A stretch of DNA of 64,000 nucleotides from positions 27,838,001 through 27,902,000 of the forward strand of contig NC_077222.1 of the NCBI RefSeq assembly GCF_024763615.1, given 5' to 3'. This stretch comes from Phlebotomus papatasi. Taxonomy: Eukaryota > Arthropoda > Insecta > Diptera > Psychodidae. Positions within the stretch are counted from its first letter, which is position 1; each line of letters starts with the position of its first letter. Below are positions 37,855 to 48,753 of the stretch, piece by piece. A model generated the notes under the pieces. That model was not told the DNA's origin and did no database searches. It saw only the letters and a program-made list of their open reading frames with translations. Both the position numbers and the translations under genes were made by a program.

Positions 37855-38200
37855 ACTCTATTAAGCTAATTCAAAACCTGCTCCAAATGGAAATTTTTCG
37901 CTACTCCAAATGGAAACGTCACTGTTTTCATGATAAATACAGTACTAAATTACTATATTTATATATTTTATATACCACAGTTTAATTATTTAGTTAATTT
38001 TGCTCCAAATACAGCGAAAATCCATTCATATACACAAATTTTAATTTGTTAATTTCTCAGAAAAATTAAAAGTACACTTTTCACCATCGAATTTTTTATC
38101 GATCGACCATGTTTTCCAATGAAAAACACAATAAAGTGACTGTTGTTTATTCGTTTTGTTTAGCATTTATGTCATATTACTGGCTAATTTTGGTTAAATT
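37855..38200 (+). mobile_element. Relative of the 15988-16712 element, spanning the end of the contig overlap
   Basis: TAAGCTAATTCAAAACCTGC begins the match, and TTTTCCAATGAAAAACACAA continues it past 38112. The left contig ends inside this repeat at 29438. The proximal part therefore appears again at 29181-29438. Confidence 0.6.
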
Positions 38201-39433
38201 AAGTGCTAGTCTTTATTGTTAACGGTACGTGAAGTTTTCAAATGAAATAATTACCTATTTCGTTAATAAAAAGGGTTTTTCTGAAGTGTCTGCAAATGCT
38301 TCAATAGGAAACCTAGGAAATATGATTTTTTTGGAGAGATTTTCTTATTGTTTTATAGAAAAGTAGCTTTGTGTGACTAGTGTGACTAGTGGCTTTGATG
38401 TGATTTGAGCCAAATTGCAAAAAGAAAATTAAGAAGAGTAGCAAGAAAACTAATTATCTATTAGTTAAAACCTTCCCCAGTGATTTACTGCTGGTGATGA
38501 TGCTCTATTTTTCCAAAAATAACGAACTTCAGGAAATCAAAAAACATAGTCTAGTCGAGTGAGTTGAAATTTAAAAATTGCTTAAATGAAAAAGAAACGA
38601 CCTAGTATAAAAATATTGTTGAAAACAAATGAAAAACTTTTTGTAGCCACTGAAGAAGATCCACATCCGGACCGAAAGCTCTGGGCAAGACAGAAAATTT
38701 GTTTTTCTTCTTGAGGTGAAATAAATTTCCACTCTCGATTACTGGAGGTGTCCCCATAGTATATCCATCATGCCAGTTCATTATCCAACTATCTAAATCT
38801 AGGAAATTTCTTGCATAATAATAATTCCTGAGCTGACATATTTTTGATTAAAAAAATTCGTAAATTTGGGTCGCTGGAAATGGTACGCTCCGTAAAGGGT
38901 TTAGAATTAAATTTTCAAATGAGAAATGAGGTTGTAAGGCATATGAAAATAATCACAAGATTTATACTCGAATTTAACTTAGACTCTACACGGGGAAGTA
39001 CTGAATACTTTTGAATTGAAGTACCTTTCAAATTAGGTTTTTCTCACCTTGTATCACAAATTAAATTAAGACTTGTAATATAATTTTACTTTACAATTGG
39101 TTTATGAAGCTAAAGAATATCACTGTAAAAGGTTTAGATTCATAGAAGAAAAAACCCAATTTCTAAGGTACCTCATGTCAAATTTGGCCCCCCTCCCCAA
39201 CACACTGATTTTCTGAACATCCGGTAATTTTAATTCATTAGTATCCAATCAGAACTATCACCATTTGAATATTCCCATATCTTCCATTTTTCTGGGAAAG
39301 AAATCAAAGTTAACGATCAATGCAAAAATTCAGTGAATAAATCAGTAATCTGTTGAACAAAAATCATTTTTCAAGTAAAACTTTTTCTATACGCAAGCAT
39401 TTTTGATCTGTCCTGAAAAAATCAGACTAAGTA

Positions 39434-39631
39434 ATGGATAACAGCAATGAAGATACCAAAACTGAAGGAACTCCCATGGATGCCCCTATAACTCAGCCAA
39501 CAGACGCACGGAGGAGGAGGAGGAGAAGGAGATCTTCTAGAATGCGATCGAGATCTCGCAAGTCCACAAGATCGACATCCAGAAGGAGAAGACGCTCCCG
39601 GAGGAGGGTGATGCCTTCCGAGAGAATGTAA
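39434..39631 (+). CDS. Small arginine-rich, protamine-like protein nested in tws intron 1
   Basis: This is a 65-residue single-exon ORF. The first 25 residues are acidic/polar (MDNSNEDTKTEGTPMDAP). From residue 26 there is a run of eight Arg, then SSRMRSRSRKSTRSTS and two further Arg clusters to residue 58. In total 22 of 65 residues are Arg, with Ser as spacer, as in protamines and sperm nuclear basic proteins. A poly(A) signal AATAAA is at 39715-39720, 84 bases after the stop, which supports a real transcription unit. There are no cysteines, unlike mammalian protamine 1. An RS-rich splicing-factor fragment is the main alternative, but the ORF has its own start and stop and no flanking splice signals. 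It lies on the strand opposite tws, outside the duplicated interval. Testis expression is an inference. Confidence 0.6.
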   Translation: MDNSNEDTKTEGTPMDAPITQPTDARRRRRRRRSSRMRSRSRKSTRSTSRRRRRSRRRVMPSERM

Positions 39632-39714
39632 AAAAAAACCTCCAGAAAATTACAATTTGATCATGTCCACACGGAAAACTTTGATAATTCATCTAAATTC
39701 TAAATTTTGTCTAC

Positions 39715-39720
39715 AATAAA
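39715..39720 (+). terminator. Poly(A) signal AATAAA of the Arg-rich nested gene
   Basis: It lies 84 bases after the stop of the 39434-39631 ORF on the same strand. A T-rich stretch follows within about 40 bases. Confidence 0.5.
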
Positions 39721-40039
39721 TTATATGTAAATGGCAAATTACTTTCTTTCATTTGCACATCCTTTTTTGAATTTTATTAGCTCAAGTTCAAAAGTACAAT
39801 AAGAAAGGATTCGATCTTGTGCCTAGCCCCCATTCTCTTGACTATAACTCAACTCTCTTGCAAACTTTAGAAACTTTTAGACCATTTTCTGCTGAAGTGG
39901 TGAGTATTTTACTTTTTTGGTTATCTTAATTTTTAGTTTTTAATTACAAACCAATTTTAGGAGCAATTTTGAACGCACTGATTTAAAAGAGTCCCTATTT
40001 TTTAGGAAGATCTTATTACCTCTAAATTTAAATTCACAA

Positions 40040-40100
40040 TAGAATTTTCACGCATTCCGAGTTACTAGCACCTTGAGTTGCGTGCATTCCAAGATTTCCT
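40040..40100. repeat. Fragment of the 5929-6228 foldback family
   Basis: AATTTTCACGCATTCCGAGT and a following AGTTGCGTGCATTCC match the right arm of the hairpin at 5929-6228. Only one arm is recognisable. Confidence 0.6.
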
Positions 40101-40678
40101 GTGGCTTCTGGTGGAACAGGGATAGATATGACCTATCGTTATAAAGTTATTCAAAGTTATAGAATTACTCAATTGACGTACAATAGATTATAGTAAGCTA
40201 GGGTAACTGGATCGTTTTCCAAAGAGTGCTACTTAAACTCTTGTTTTTGAACTGATGAAATTCCTTTTTACTTCTTCTAAATCCACAGAATTATTCACTG
40301 TTTCATTCAGATACATAATATGAAAAAAAAAATATCAAAAATATTAAGGAAAATTTATAAAATAATGATAATAGTGATATAAGTCAGCATGCACTAACTG
40401 GGTCGCCTTTTCGCTAATTCACTTTTAATTAAACCTTTGGATTTAAAGTACTTTTTTCACAAGGAAAAACCAATAAATGTTTTCAATCAACCAACTGTCA
40501 TTAGTGAAAATATCAATGCTAGAAATTTTTTAGTGAAGAACCCAGCTGGCATAAGATTGAAATAAGTCGATTACACTCACTTATTTAATGGATAAAAATA
40601 TTAATTTTGCTTTTTCTCAAACTTGAATACTTATTATGTTACTGTAGTGACTATAATACGAAAATAAAAATAAAAATA

Positions 40679-41580
40679 CTCCCTCCGTTCCGAAATAAGT
40701 CGTACGTTTGGGAAAAATTCTTGTTCCGAAATAAGTCATACATTTGGGAAAAAATGGGATTAAGGGAAAGTTTGTTGGTAAATGTTTTGTGTATCAACAA
40801 TTATCTCTTGTAAAGAACTATTACTAATGTCCAGTACTAAAATTGGAATCCAGTCTTGATGGTATGTTGAGGAACGAATGTCTTAAAAATGTATTATTTT
40901 TGGCGTTTTATTTTCAATCTAAAATAGATGCAGAATGGTGAGAGATACAGACTTGGGACCTTCGGGGGACCCCCCCATAAGTTGATCCTGGGACTATTAA
41001 TATGTCCTTTATTTTGCCCCCACCCCTCCCCTTCCCCTCCAAAATCATCTTTTTAGAATTGCTCGAAAACACGTCGTGAGATTTTTTTTTCAATTCTGGA
41101 TATGTTTTAGAGAAACATATAAATGGTCCCAAGATCAACTTATGGGGGGTCCGCTGAAGGTCCCAAGTCCCTATCTCTCACCATTTTGCACCCAGATATT
41201 CGAACACATAAAAGAGGATGTTCCTTTTATTGCTCATTCTGCAAAATTTGAGATATAAAAAATGTCATATCGGTAATAACTGTTGAGTTCTACTTGTGCA
41301 TACTAAAAATTTAGATCAAATTCTAGACTGTAATATTAATCACAGTCCATCTTGTAGTGATTAACTATACACCGGAGCTCTTTGAAAAAACCGCGAAAAA
41401 TGGACAACTTCAACATATCGATTCCTTAACTTACCATCGTGATAGGATCCCCATATTATCCCTGAACATGGAGGATAGTTCATACATAAGATATTTGCAA
41501 ATAACAAAAACATTCTCTGAAACCGTTCCATAATCCCTAATTTTTCGCCAAACGTACGACTTATTTCGGAACGGAGGGAG
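40679..41580. mobile_element. Stowaway-like MITE (902 bp) with TA target duplication
   Basis: The element has perfect 33-bp terminal inverted repeats beginning CTCCCTCCGTTCCGAAATAA, flanked by TA on both sides (40677-40678, 41581-41582). A second partial copy of the terminus is repeated in tandem at about 40724-40755. The interior contains a further inverted repeat (about 40925-40995 against 41128-41198) beginning GGTGAGAGATA. The terminal 13 bases match the consensus of plant Stowaway MITEs (Tc1/mariner). No transposase is present. Confidence 0.85.
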
Positions 41581-41624
41581 TATTATTTTAAGTGGATTAG
41601 TCATAAACGATCCAGATAGCGAAG

Positions 41625-41735
41625 CGTCCGGATTAGCACACTTGACTATAATGGGTAATGTGTTCGTTCTGCTCGTTCATTCATACTAGTGTCCAGGTTC
41701 GGATCCGTTTCATTATCGGTAATTTTTTTCTAGAA
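41625..41735 (+). repeat. Second tRNA-like sequence with B box and T-run
   Basis: GATAGCGAAGCGTCCGG ... CCAGGTTCGGATCC ... AATTTTTTT shows an A-box-like and a B-box-like motif and a terminator-like T run. Spacing is longer than in a tRNA, so a degenerate SINE or tRNA relic is more likely. Confidence 0.3.
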
Positions 41736-41766
41736 TTAAACTATATTATCTCAAATTGTCCTTTAA

Positions 41767-43025
41767 CCCTTTAAGGACGATTGGGTCGCCCGTGACCCAT
41801 AGAGAAAATATTTTTTCCTGACTACCTGAAGTTATTTCTTTCTAATGTTTGTACATAATCACGAAGTAGAAAGATGTAGGAATCTAGGATTTTTTTTGCA
41901 TATCTCCAACTATTTGCTATATAAAAAATATTTGAGCTCAAAAATAACTAATTTTCAAATTTTCATATTGGTGCTTCAATTTTAATATTTTTAATATTTC
42001 TAATTTTTTTTAAGCAAAAACCTCTAGGGACTAGAAACTATAATAACTATACATAATATTTCTCAACAAAGTAAAAATTATAGTTTATTGGTATTTTCAG
42101 GAAAGCTTCATAATTTTCATGGGTCATATATGACCCAATCGTCCTTAAAGGTAAAAAAACACCGAATCTATCTTTAGTGGATTTTCGAGGATTTTAGGTT
42201 AGACTGTTTCATGTTTTTGTTTATGTGTGCGCAAAATAGTTAATTATTCGTGTAATATTGTGTGATATATCAATTATCTGAGATTTCCCAGTGCAATACT
42301 GACTGAAGAAGGTAATATTTCGATAATTTATGAGATACTTCTGCGTATATGTTGTAAATTCATAACTTTTTACTCTTGTAGATGACTTCAAAAATGGAGA
42401 AAAAAATCATGATCAATGAACCCGAAAACATCCACATATTATGCCCGGAAGATAGCGATGATCGATGTCGATGAAAGCGACATAATATATTCGGAACAAG
42501 ACGTGGATGAAGTGGACTTTGAAGTCTTCTGAAGTGGACTTTGAAGTCTTGTGCAACTGTACGTCTTAAATTCTCAGAGACAAACAACATTGCACCTACC
42601 CATTACCATCAAACATGTTTCGAAGAAAACTGAGATGCACATGGTGCTATCAGAAAAAAGGATTATAAGACCAATTGTATTTGTGAGGCATGCGACATTT
42701 ATCTCTGTGTTACCAGTACTCGCAATTGTTTCGATGAATATCATAAAAATTAAAAATGTAGTAAACAATAATACATTTTTTCATAAAGTTCAAGTTATTT
42801 ATCCTTCAAAAATAACAGAGCAAACGAGTAAATTAGTCGTCTGGGAAATTTTGTGCTTTTTTATCTTTAAGAACGATTGGGTCATATATGACCCATAGTT
42901 TTCCAGGACTCCTAGGGATGGGAAAATTTCTTTTTAACCGTAAATCTCTTATTTAGGCTAAAATATCGAGGGAAACTTGATTTCATTGAATTTCCCTCAG
43001 CGGAAAGCTTTTCGTCATTAAAGGG
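41767..43025 (+). mobile_element. Internally deleted piggyBac-like transposon (1,259 bp)
   Basis: The element begins TTAA|CCCTTTAAGGACGA and ends ...CATTAAAGGG|TTGA, so the termini and the TTAA target site (one side mutated) are piggyBac-like. Just inside each end is a TGGGTCATATATGACCCA-type palindrome (around 42119-42136 and 42878-42895). Between them are an acidic stretch resembling a piggyBac transposase N-terminus (frame containing IDVDESDIIYSEQDVDEVDF, about 42459-42530) and a C-terminal Cys-rich finger. The DDD catalytic core is missing, so it is non-autonomous but its ancestry is readable. Confidence 0.75.
42621..42753 (+). pseudogene. piggyBac transposase C-terminal cysteine-rich finger remnant
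   Basis: One frame gives RRKLRCTWCYQKKG. After a one-base shift the next frame gives TNCICEACDIYLCVTSTRNC followed by FDEYHKN and a TAA. The order C-x2-C ... C-x2-C ... L-C ... C-F-x-x-Y-H is the signature C-terminal zinc-binding domain of piggyBac transposases, which binds subterminal transposon DNA. A frameshift and a premature stop show that it is not functional. Confidence 0.75.
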
Positions 43026-45245
43026 TTGAAAACTAAAATCCACAAAATCCGCCCATTTCTTCTGTAGACAAAATCAAACACATATTTGAAAATCATATCT
43101 TTGTAAAGAAAAATATTTTCTACGTTGAAATCATTCACAACTGACTATTGTAAACAACATTTCTATTTATTGTACCCATTCATAAGATATATCGCTTGAA
43201 AAATCAGCACTTCCATTTTCCTAAATAATAAGCCAAACATTTTGCTTTTCATAATCATTTCTAAATTGAAAATTGTCTATAAAGACCGTGTGTATCATCC
43301 AATCACGAGAAAATTTGCTAATCACAAATTCTCAGAAATTCAATCATACCTTTGCTGTTGAGACTAGCGTTATAGCACTCAACAAAGTTATTCACTTGGG
43401 AGCAAAATAATTGCTTTAAAACGAAAAAATTTTAAAGAGATAAAATGTGTTTGGATGATGTGAAAATTGCAGGAAGATCAATTAAGATTCTAACTTCTTC
43501 AATTATAAAAAAAACTCGAGAAAAAATCTTTCTGAAGTTATTGTCATCAAGGACAATCAAATTAATACAATTGAAAGAAAAATCGAATAAAAGTTGTACA
43601 AAAACGTGGAAGGAAGCGGTTAAGAAACGCGTGAGACACAAACAACGGGGGAAAAAGGTGAAAGGTTACCTCAACTGCAAAAGTGTGTGAAATTTATATT
43701 TTTGTCCTCCACACACCACACAAGTGAATGGCAAACATTTTTCTGACCAATCTATCCTGTCATTGACCCAATTCGCCAACCCTTTGAACCATACTAAATA
43801 AATAGTTGAAAGATAATACTACCTCACATTTATTAGAGAGAACAAGGAAAAAAATAATAATATCGCGATGGATTTATCGATTGAGGGTGTTTGGTTAGCT
43901 GGAAAAGTTGAATTATCTCTTCTCTTTTTTTTTATTTTTCTATTTTGCATTGCAAATAATCAGAAAAGTGCTTTAAACAATCTTTCCAGTGTCACTTTGT
44001 AAAAGAGTGAAGAGAGTAATGAGAACGGAATTTCTCATTCACTCACTCACCCCTTTGCAAATTGACTAAAAATTCAATTATTTTCAAACACACTCCTCTT
44101 CCCGGCCGGTTTCCTAATTTTCCACCTCTTTTACGCTAATTCCTTATGCCGGGAATTTCATGGGAGGAGATAATTATGTAGCTGTTATTTAATTAGAACT
44201 TTCACCTTTTTTAAATTCTTAAAATTCTATAAAACTGAATAGATTCATTTTATTATTTTATTTTATTTTAATATTTAACAAGAAAAGCTTTAACGTGATC
44301 AATTTCAAATTCTTCACTCGACTCTTAACAATTTTCTCCGCATGGGGGCACTGTTTAGTTCTTTTTTCCGCAAGTGGCGCTGAGAACTGTTTTCAATTAT
44401 AAAAGCTAAAGCATTTAGCTGAAGAATTTGGTCCAAACGAAGATACAATAGTTCTCATTGTGTACACTAAATTTAATGATTTTCAAACAAATTTCCTTTA
44501 ATCTAAACATAGACCGCAAATGTAAAAATTTAAATTTTTTACGAGTTTTTTGACATCACATTGAGTATCCGTCTGTCCGTCCATAAGTTACCAGCTCTAC
44601 AGGCCAAACGGTTAGATATTTGGGACTTTCGCGGGCCCCAGCTCATATGCCGGCCTGCGCATCAATATCATGTTCACTTTTTTTTCATTTTTGGATATGC
44701 TTTAGAGGCTGCAGCCTAGACATTAAATTTTGTTCTTATACGAAAATACCGTTGAAACATTCCTAAAAATGGTTAAAAATACACTCTAGAGAGCGTATTT
44801 CTTACCAAATGGGATAATATTGGGGCTCGTTGGAAAGGTCTTCACATTTCTGACAATTCTGAATGGTTTCAAATCAGTTATGAACCGCATATGAACCGGT
44901 AAGCAATTTTCTTGATTAGAAAATTAATTTTGTAACTCCTAAGCCATTTTGGGAGACCTTTTGAGTGATTTATGAATCGCTTCAAATTGGTTGTAATCAG
45001 GTAAACGGTAAATGACGCGAAAGTACTTATGAAACATAGTTCGAGCACTACACGAAGCATGTGACCCCACCACCCCGATATATTTTATGGTTTTGATATT
45101 CTATGAGAATTTAAATTACGATTAATCGTGACTATTAGTTGTCCGGCTAAACGCTAAGTCTTTCATTAATTTTAAGAATTTTATTTTTAATTTTAAAAAT
45201 ATGCAAAAACACAAAAAATATCAATGAGAAAATTACAATAAGCAT
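43026..45245. other. tws intron 1, no gene supported
   Basis: An 81-codon Lys-rich frame (43445-43690) lacks a family or signals. At 44560-44700 a TATCCGTCTGTCCGTCC stretch begins a degenerate repeat with GGGACTTTCGCGGGCCCC that resembles the interior of the 40679 element. Confidence 0.5.
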
Positions 45246-45530
45246 TAGGCTAAGTGTACCAAATTTCGGCCAGCCTGCAATTTCGGCCAAATTCGGTTCC
45301 TCAATATTCCATGAATTTTTAGTTTTTGCTTACTTTAGGACCACTGAAGAAGTCTTTAGAAAAACAAATTGAGGAAATCAAAACCAATAATAATGCTATA
45401 TTTTCTTTTCAACAACTGGGAAAGATAAAGAATAAAATATTAAAATTCCCGAACCTTATTGAAATACTTCAAAGTATTAGCATTAGCGCCACAAGTGGTG
45501 ATCATTTGAACTTAAAATGATACAAAGATA
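45246..45530 (+). mobile_element. Truncated relative of the GTGTGCCAAATTTCGGCC pogo-like family
   Basis: TAAGTGTACCAAATTTCGGC at 45251 matches the family terminus, and the GTTCCTC...CCATGAATTTTTAGTTTTT segment is shared with the 14370-14798 element read in reverse. It continues into a 64-codon frame (45326-45520) beginning MLTLGPLKKSLEKQIEEIK that may be a further transposase fragment. No right terminus was found. Confidence 0.45.
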
Positions 45531-45671
45531 AATTCATTTCCTTGTTTGGATCAACAATTGTCGTAACTTAATCCAGATTAAAATCAGTCGTTCGTTTAAA
45601 ATGTTTGTTGCATTTAGTTTAAATTAAGTGAGTTGTTCATTTACGGGTCATGTTAAGCGGTCTTCAAAGTA

Positions 45672-45905
45672 CAGTAGACTCTCGCTCAATCGGCTCTTTT
45701 TCAATGGGGCGAAGAAATTTGATTTGAATTTTTAAGATTTATTTTGAAGCAAATTTGCTCAAATTCGCTATAGTTCCTATTGTTTAATCGTGATTCTTTG
45801 TAACTGAATATTTTTTGTAGAATTTACAATGACTTTGACGCCCAAATCTCTCGATAATTTGTATGACATTTTGCCCCATATGCCCGATTGAGAGAGTGCC
45901 TACTA
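45672..45905 (+). mobile_element. 234-bp CAGTAGACTCTCGCT MITE, copy 1
   Basis: Left end CAGTAGACTCTCGCTCAATC, right end related by inversion (GATTGAGAGAGTGCCTACTA), TA flanks. The element at 61023-61256 has the same length and matches in the opposite orientation. Confidence 0.8.
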
Positions 45906-46390
45906 TACAGATGTTTTTCGGAATTATCCAAATACACTTATGCAACTTACTTGCCATTAGGAATTCATTTGTGAAATTATTTTTCAAATACTCCTAAATG
46001 TATGCAAGTTTTTTCAAAGTGGTAAATTTGAAAAGTGTAACTTATGAACAATTGGTTCTGAAAATAGCCCAAGAAATTGGCACCAACAATATTTTGCATA
46101 TTTTACGGCGTTTCCATAACTTATTTAAAAGAAGTTTCTTGAAAGTATGCAAAATTTAAGCCGTTTCGCGTGCTTTTTCTCGGTCATAAAAATATGCATA
46201 ATCCCGGGACCCCTTGTAGAGGCTTCTCTCAATTTCCCAAGCAACAAATCGAATAGCAACATATTTTATTGGTTTTTCAAAATCTTATAGGTCATTTAGC
46301 CTTTACAAAAGCAATTCTAAATCAAGATTTTAAAAAATCTTGACTGATAACGAATTAAAGAAGCACTAAGCATTTGAGGAGAACCTAAGC

Positions 46391-47005
46391 ATTCTTTAGA
46401 CTAGAGGTTTAGCCCAGTTCCTGTAGGTCTCAAAATCCTAAATAACGTGTAATTTAATTGCTTTTTGAAAACTTAATAGATTATTTATCTTTTATAATTC
46501 AATCTTAAGTTAAATTTTCCCAAAAAATCGTGATTGATAAGGATTTAGAGCAGTTAAGCCAGTTGGCTAAGCCTTAGGTCTGAAGCCCGTATAAGCCATA
46601 TGGCTAAGCCTTATACGGGCTTCAGACCTAAGGCTTAAACACCTGGGTTAATTACTCTAATTCATTATCAAGCACAATTTTTTTTTAGGAAATTGTTGTT
46701 TAGGATTGGATATTAAGGGCAAATGATCCTTAGATTTTGAAAAATCAATAAAATTCCTTGTTATTTAGATTTTTGGGACCTCAGAAAACTGGGCTAAATC
46801 TCCAGTCTGAAGCCGGCATTAGCCATATAACTTAATTGCTCTAATATCTTACCAATCACGATTTTTTGACAAAATTCTACTTAGGATTGGATTATAAAAG
46901 ATGAAAGACTTATTAGGTTCTCTAAAAGCGATATAATTGCTCGCTATTTGCGATTTTAGGACCTTCGGGAACTGAGCTAAACTTCTAGTCTAAAGACTGC
47001 TTTAT
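46391..47005. repeat. Cluster of three head-to-tail/inverted MITEs of the GGCTTCAGACCTAAGGC family
   Basis: Three units of about 190-210 bp are packed without spacer: 46391-46593, 46609-46817 (inverted relative to the first) and 46818-47005. Each has a CTAGAGGTTTAGCCCAGTTC-like arm and, in the better ones, a GCTAAGCCTTAGGTCTGAAG arm. Single copies of the family are at 8889-9096, 20444-20650 and 24897-25095 (with its duplicate at 33571-33769). Confidence 0.7.
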
Positions 47006-48317
47006 GCCCTAGTCCGACTTACTACTTAAGCCGAGAGACCGCGTAATGGGAAGCTGATGAAAATGCAGTCTAATCATTATTTTGATTATAATTACGTCAA
47101 ATCGTCTCTCGGATTAATGTAATTATAATCAAAATAATCTTTAGAAAATACACTCCTATCAATTTCTCACTAAAGCGTTTCTCGACTTAAGCCGAAAATG
47201 TTTCAAGGGCATTAAGTTTAAAGCCTGTGTAAATTATGACAATTTCTGATCCAAGCGACGACAGTTTCTTTTTTTTTCAACTCAAGTATCATTCTATCCC
47301 TTCAATCCCCACAAGTCTTTTACCTTTAACTTATTTAAGTTAAACTTGAGTCCATCAACAGAATAAGATTGTATGAATCTCAAAAAAAAATTCTAAGCAA
47401 ACAATAAAAAGACCAATAAAATTTTCTACCCTCAATTCAATGGAGAATCCCTTCCTACTGGCCCTCTCCGCCCCCCTATAAATTCGAGCATGTCGCGAAG
47501 ACTCTACCTCCCCATTTCCAACCCTCAAACGAACACGTATGGGAAAAATGCTGATTCATCAGATGAAAATGCCCTTTCCCACAGGCTAATTAATTCTTTT
47601 GCCATCGAGTCTGTTAACCTCGCATTGTCCTCAATTTTTTTTCTGAGGATTTCCTTGACAATTTTGGGGAAAACCGTTTTTCCCTGGGTGTGGAAGGGGG
47701 GACGGGGGGCAAAGTCTCTGGGTTGGCGCCGACAAATCTGGCACATCACTTGGACAAATCTGCAAAGGGCTTTTTGAGGCCATCCCTGGCCTGGCTTTGG
47801 GGTGGTATTTCCGTGAGAAATAAAATGCAAACTTCCGGACAGTGGTTGTTCAGACACCGACACACACACACACATCCGCATAAATACATTAAATCGCTAC
47901 ACAATCTCACAAAATGAATGCGGTTTCTCATGTGTCTCATGCTTCAACTCCCGGATCAATATTTGGGGATGAATTCCAAGTGATAGCTTTCGCGAATGGA
48001 CATGGGCAAATCTAGGGATTTCGCGGGATTTACCCAGATGATGAGTTTGACAGAGTGGCGAGGTGTATGGGATTCCGGGGGCTGAAAAGGGTGTGAGAAA
48101 TGCGCCCCAGTGAACGCTTTCTCATTGTTTCATGGGCATTCTGTTGACTTATTGCGCGTGATGCCGGCCAGAAAGCCAGCAAAATACCCCCAATTCATAC
48201 CAAGGAACCCAAAACAATTGGGGTATTGAGCCATTTTCCATGGTCAGTCGTGTGCACTGGAGATAAAAGGGTACAGGAGGCATAAATAAGATGGGAAGAA
48301 CGCTCAGTGCAACTTAC
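47006..48317. other. GC-richer region downstream of the tws first exon
   Basis: From about 47440 the base composition rises, and overlapping ORFs appear on both strands (47490-47777 plus, 47525-47881 minus). Neither has a recognised domain. It may be conserved first-intron regulatory DNA; a CACACACACACACA microsatellite is at about 47860. Confidence 0.5.
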
Positions 48318-48324
48318 CGGCCAT
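48318..48324 (-). CDS. tws: twins alternative first coding exon (start Met-Ala-Gly) with 5'UTR to about 48500
   Basis: On the minus strand, GACATGGCCG is followed directly by GTAAGT (48312-48317). The ATG at 48324-48322 has G at -3 and G at +4. The exon contributes ATG GCC G, and joining it to the exon at 18019 gives M-A-G-N-G-E-T-S-W-C-F, the short N-terminus typical of animal B55 subunits. The 5'UTR probably extends right to roughly 48400-48510, but I cannot fix a transcription start. If it does reach 48500, an upstream short ORF starting at the ATG near 48499 would lie in the leader. This coding piece is only seven bases, so it is easily missed by gene finders; it is supported by the donor, the phase match and the family N-terminus. 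Confidence 0.85.
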
Positions 48325-48753
48325 GTCAAAAAGAACCAATTTTTTCGGCCAATTTCCTCATAAACAAGTGCCCACACGACGCCCAGTGACGCTCTGAACA
48401 ATAGTCTCTGCACTGTGATAGTTTTAACACCAATTAGAGCACGTTTTCAGCACGATTTTTCACTTCACAAACTTCCAATACGTCTCTCATCGACAATCAT
48501 GGCGTCCATTTGGCGTGTGAGAAAAAAATACGCATGTCGTACTAACTTTTTCCGCTAGTTGGCGCTGCATCACCGTTTGCAAAAACCTCTCGCTGAAGTT
48601 GACACAAAATTTACAAAAACTCTTCACATAACCTCACATATGATTCGCGCTTTTTTTCTATCCGGGAAAAAACTGAGGGAACCACATCTGATCCTCTTCT
48701 CTGAATTAATACGCAAATGGGTGGCGCAAAAGTGAAAAACTAGAATTACATAC

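Larger units (their letters stand above)
29939..38112 (+). repeat. Right copy of 8,174-bp near-identical direct repeat (probable contig overlap)
   Basis: This copy starts at the first base after the gap and ends at 38112, where it runs into unique sequence (TTTCCAATGAAAAACAC). Every feature of 21265-29438 recurs here at +8,674 (or +8,673 after the first indel). Genes and repeats in this block should not be counted as independent. Confidence 0.97.

Noticed and set aside
42551..42898. 115-codon ORF in the 42.5-kb region
   Set aside because: It is out of frame with the piggyBac finger, whose true frames are interrupted by stops and a frameshift.
43445..43690. 81-codon Lys-rich ORF
   Set aside because: Composition fits AT-rich noncoding DNA (AAA codons); no signals or family features.
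47490..47940. Overlapping ORFs of 95 and 118 codons on opposite strands
   Set aside because: Both lie in the GC-richer first intron of tws; neither shows a motif, and the minus-strand one contains a CA-repeat translation.
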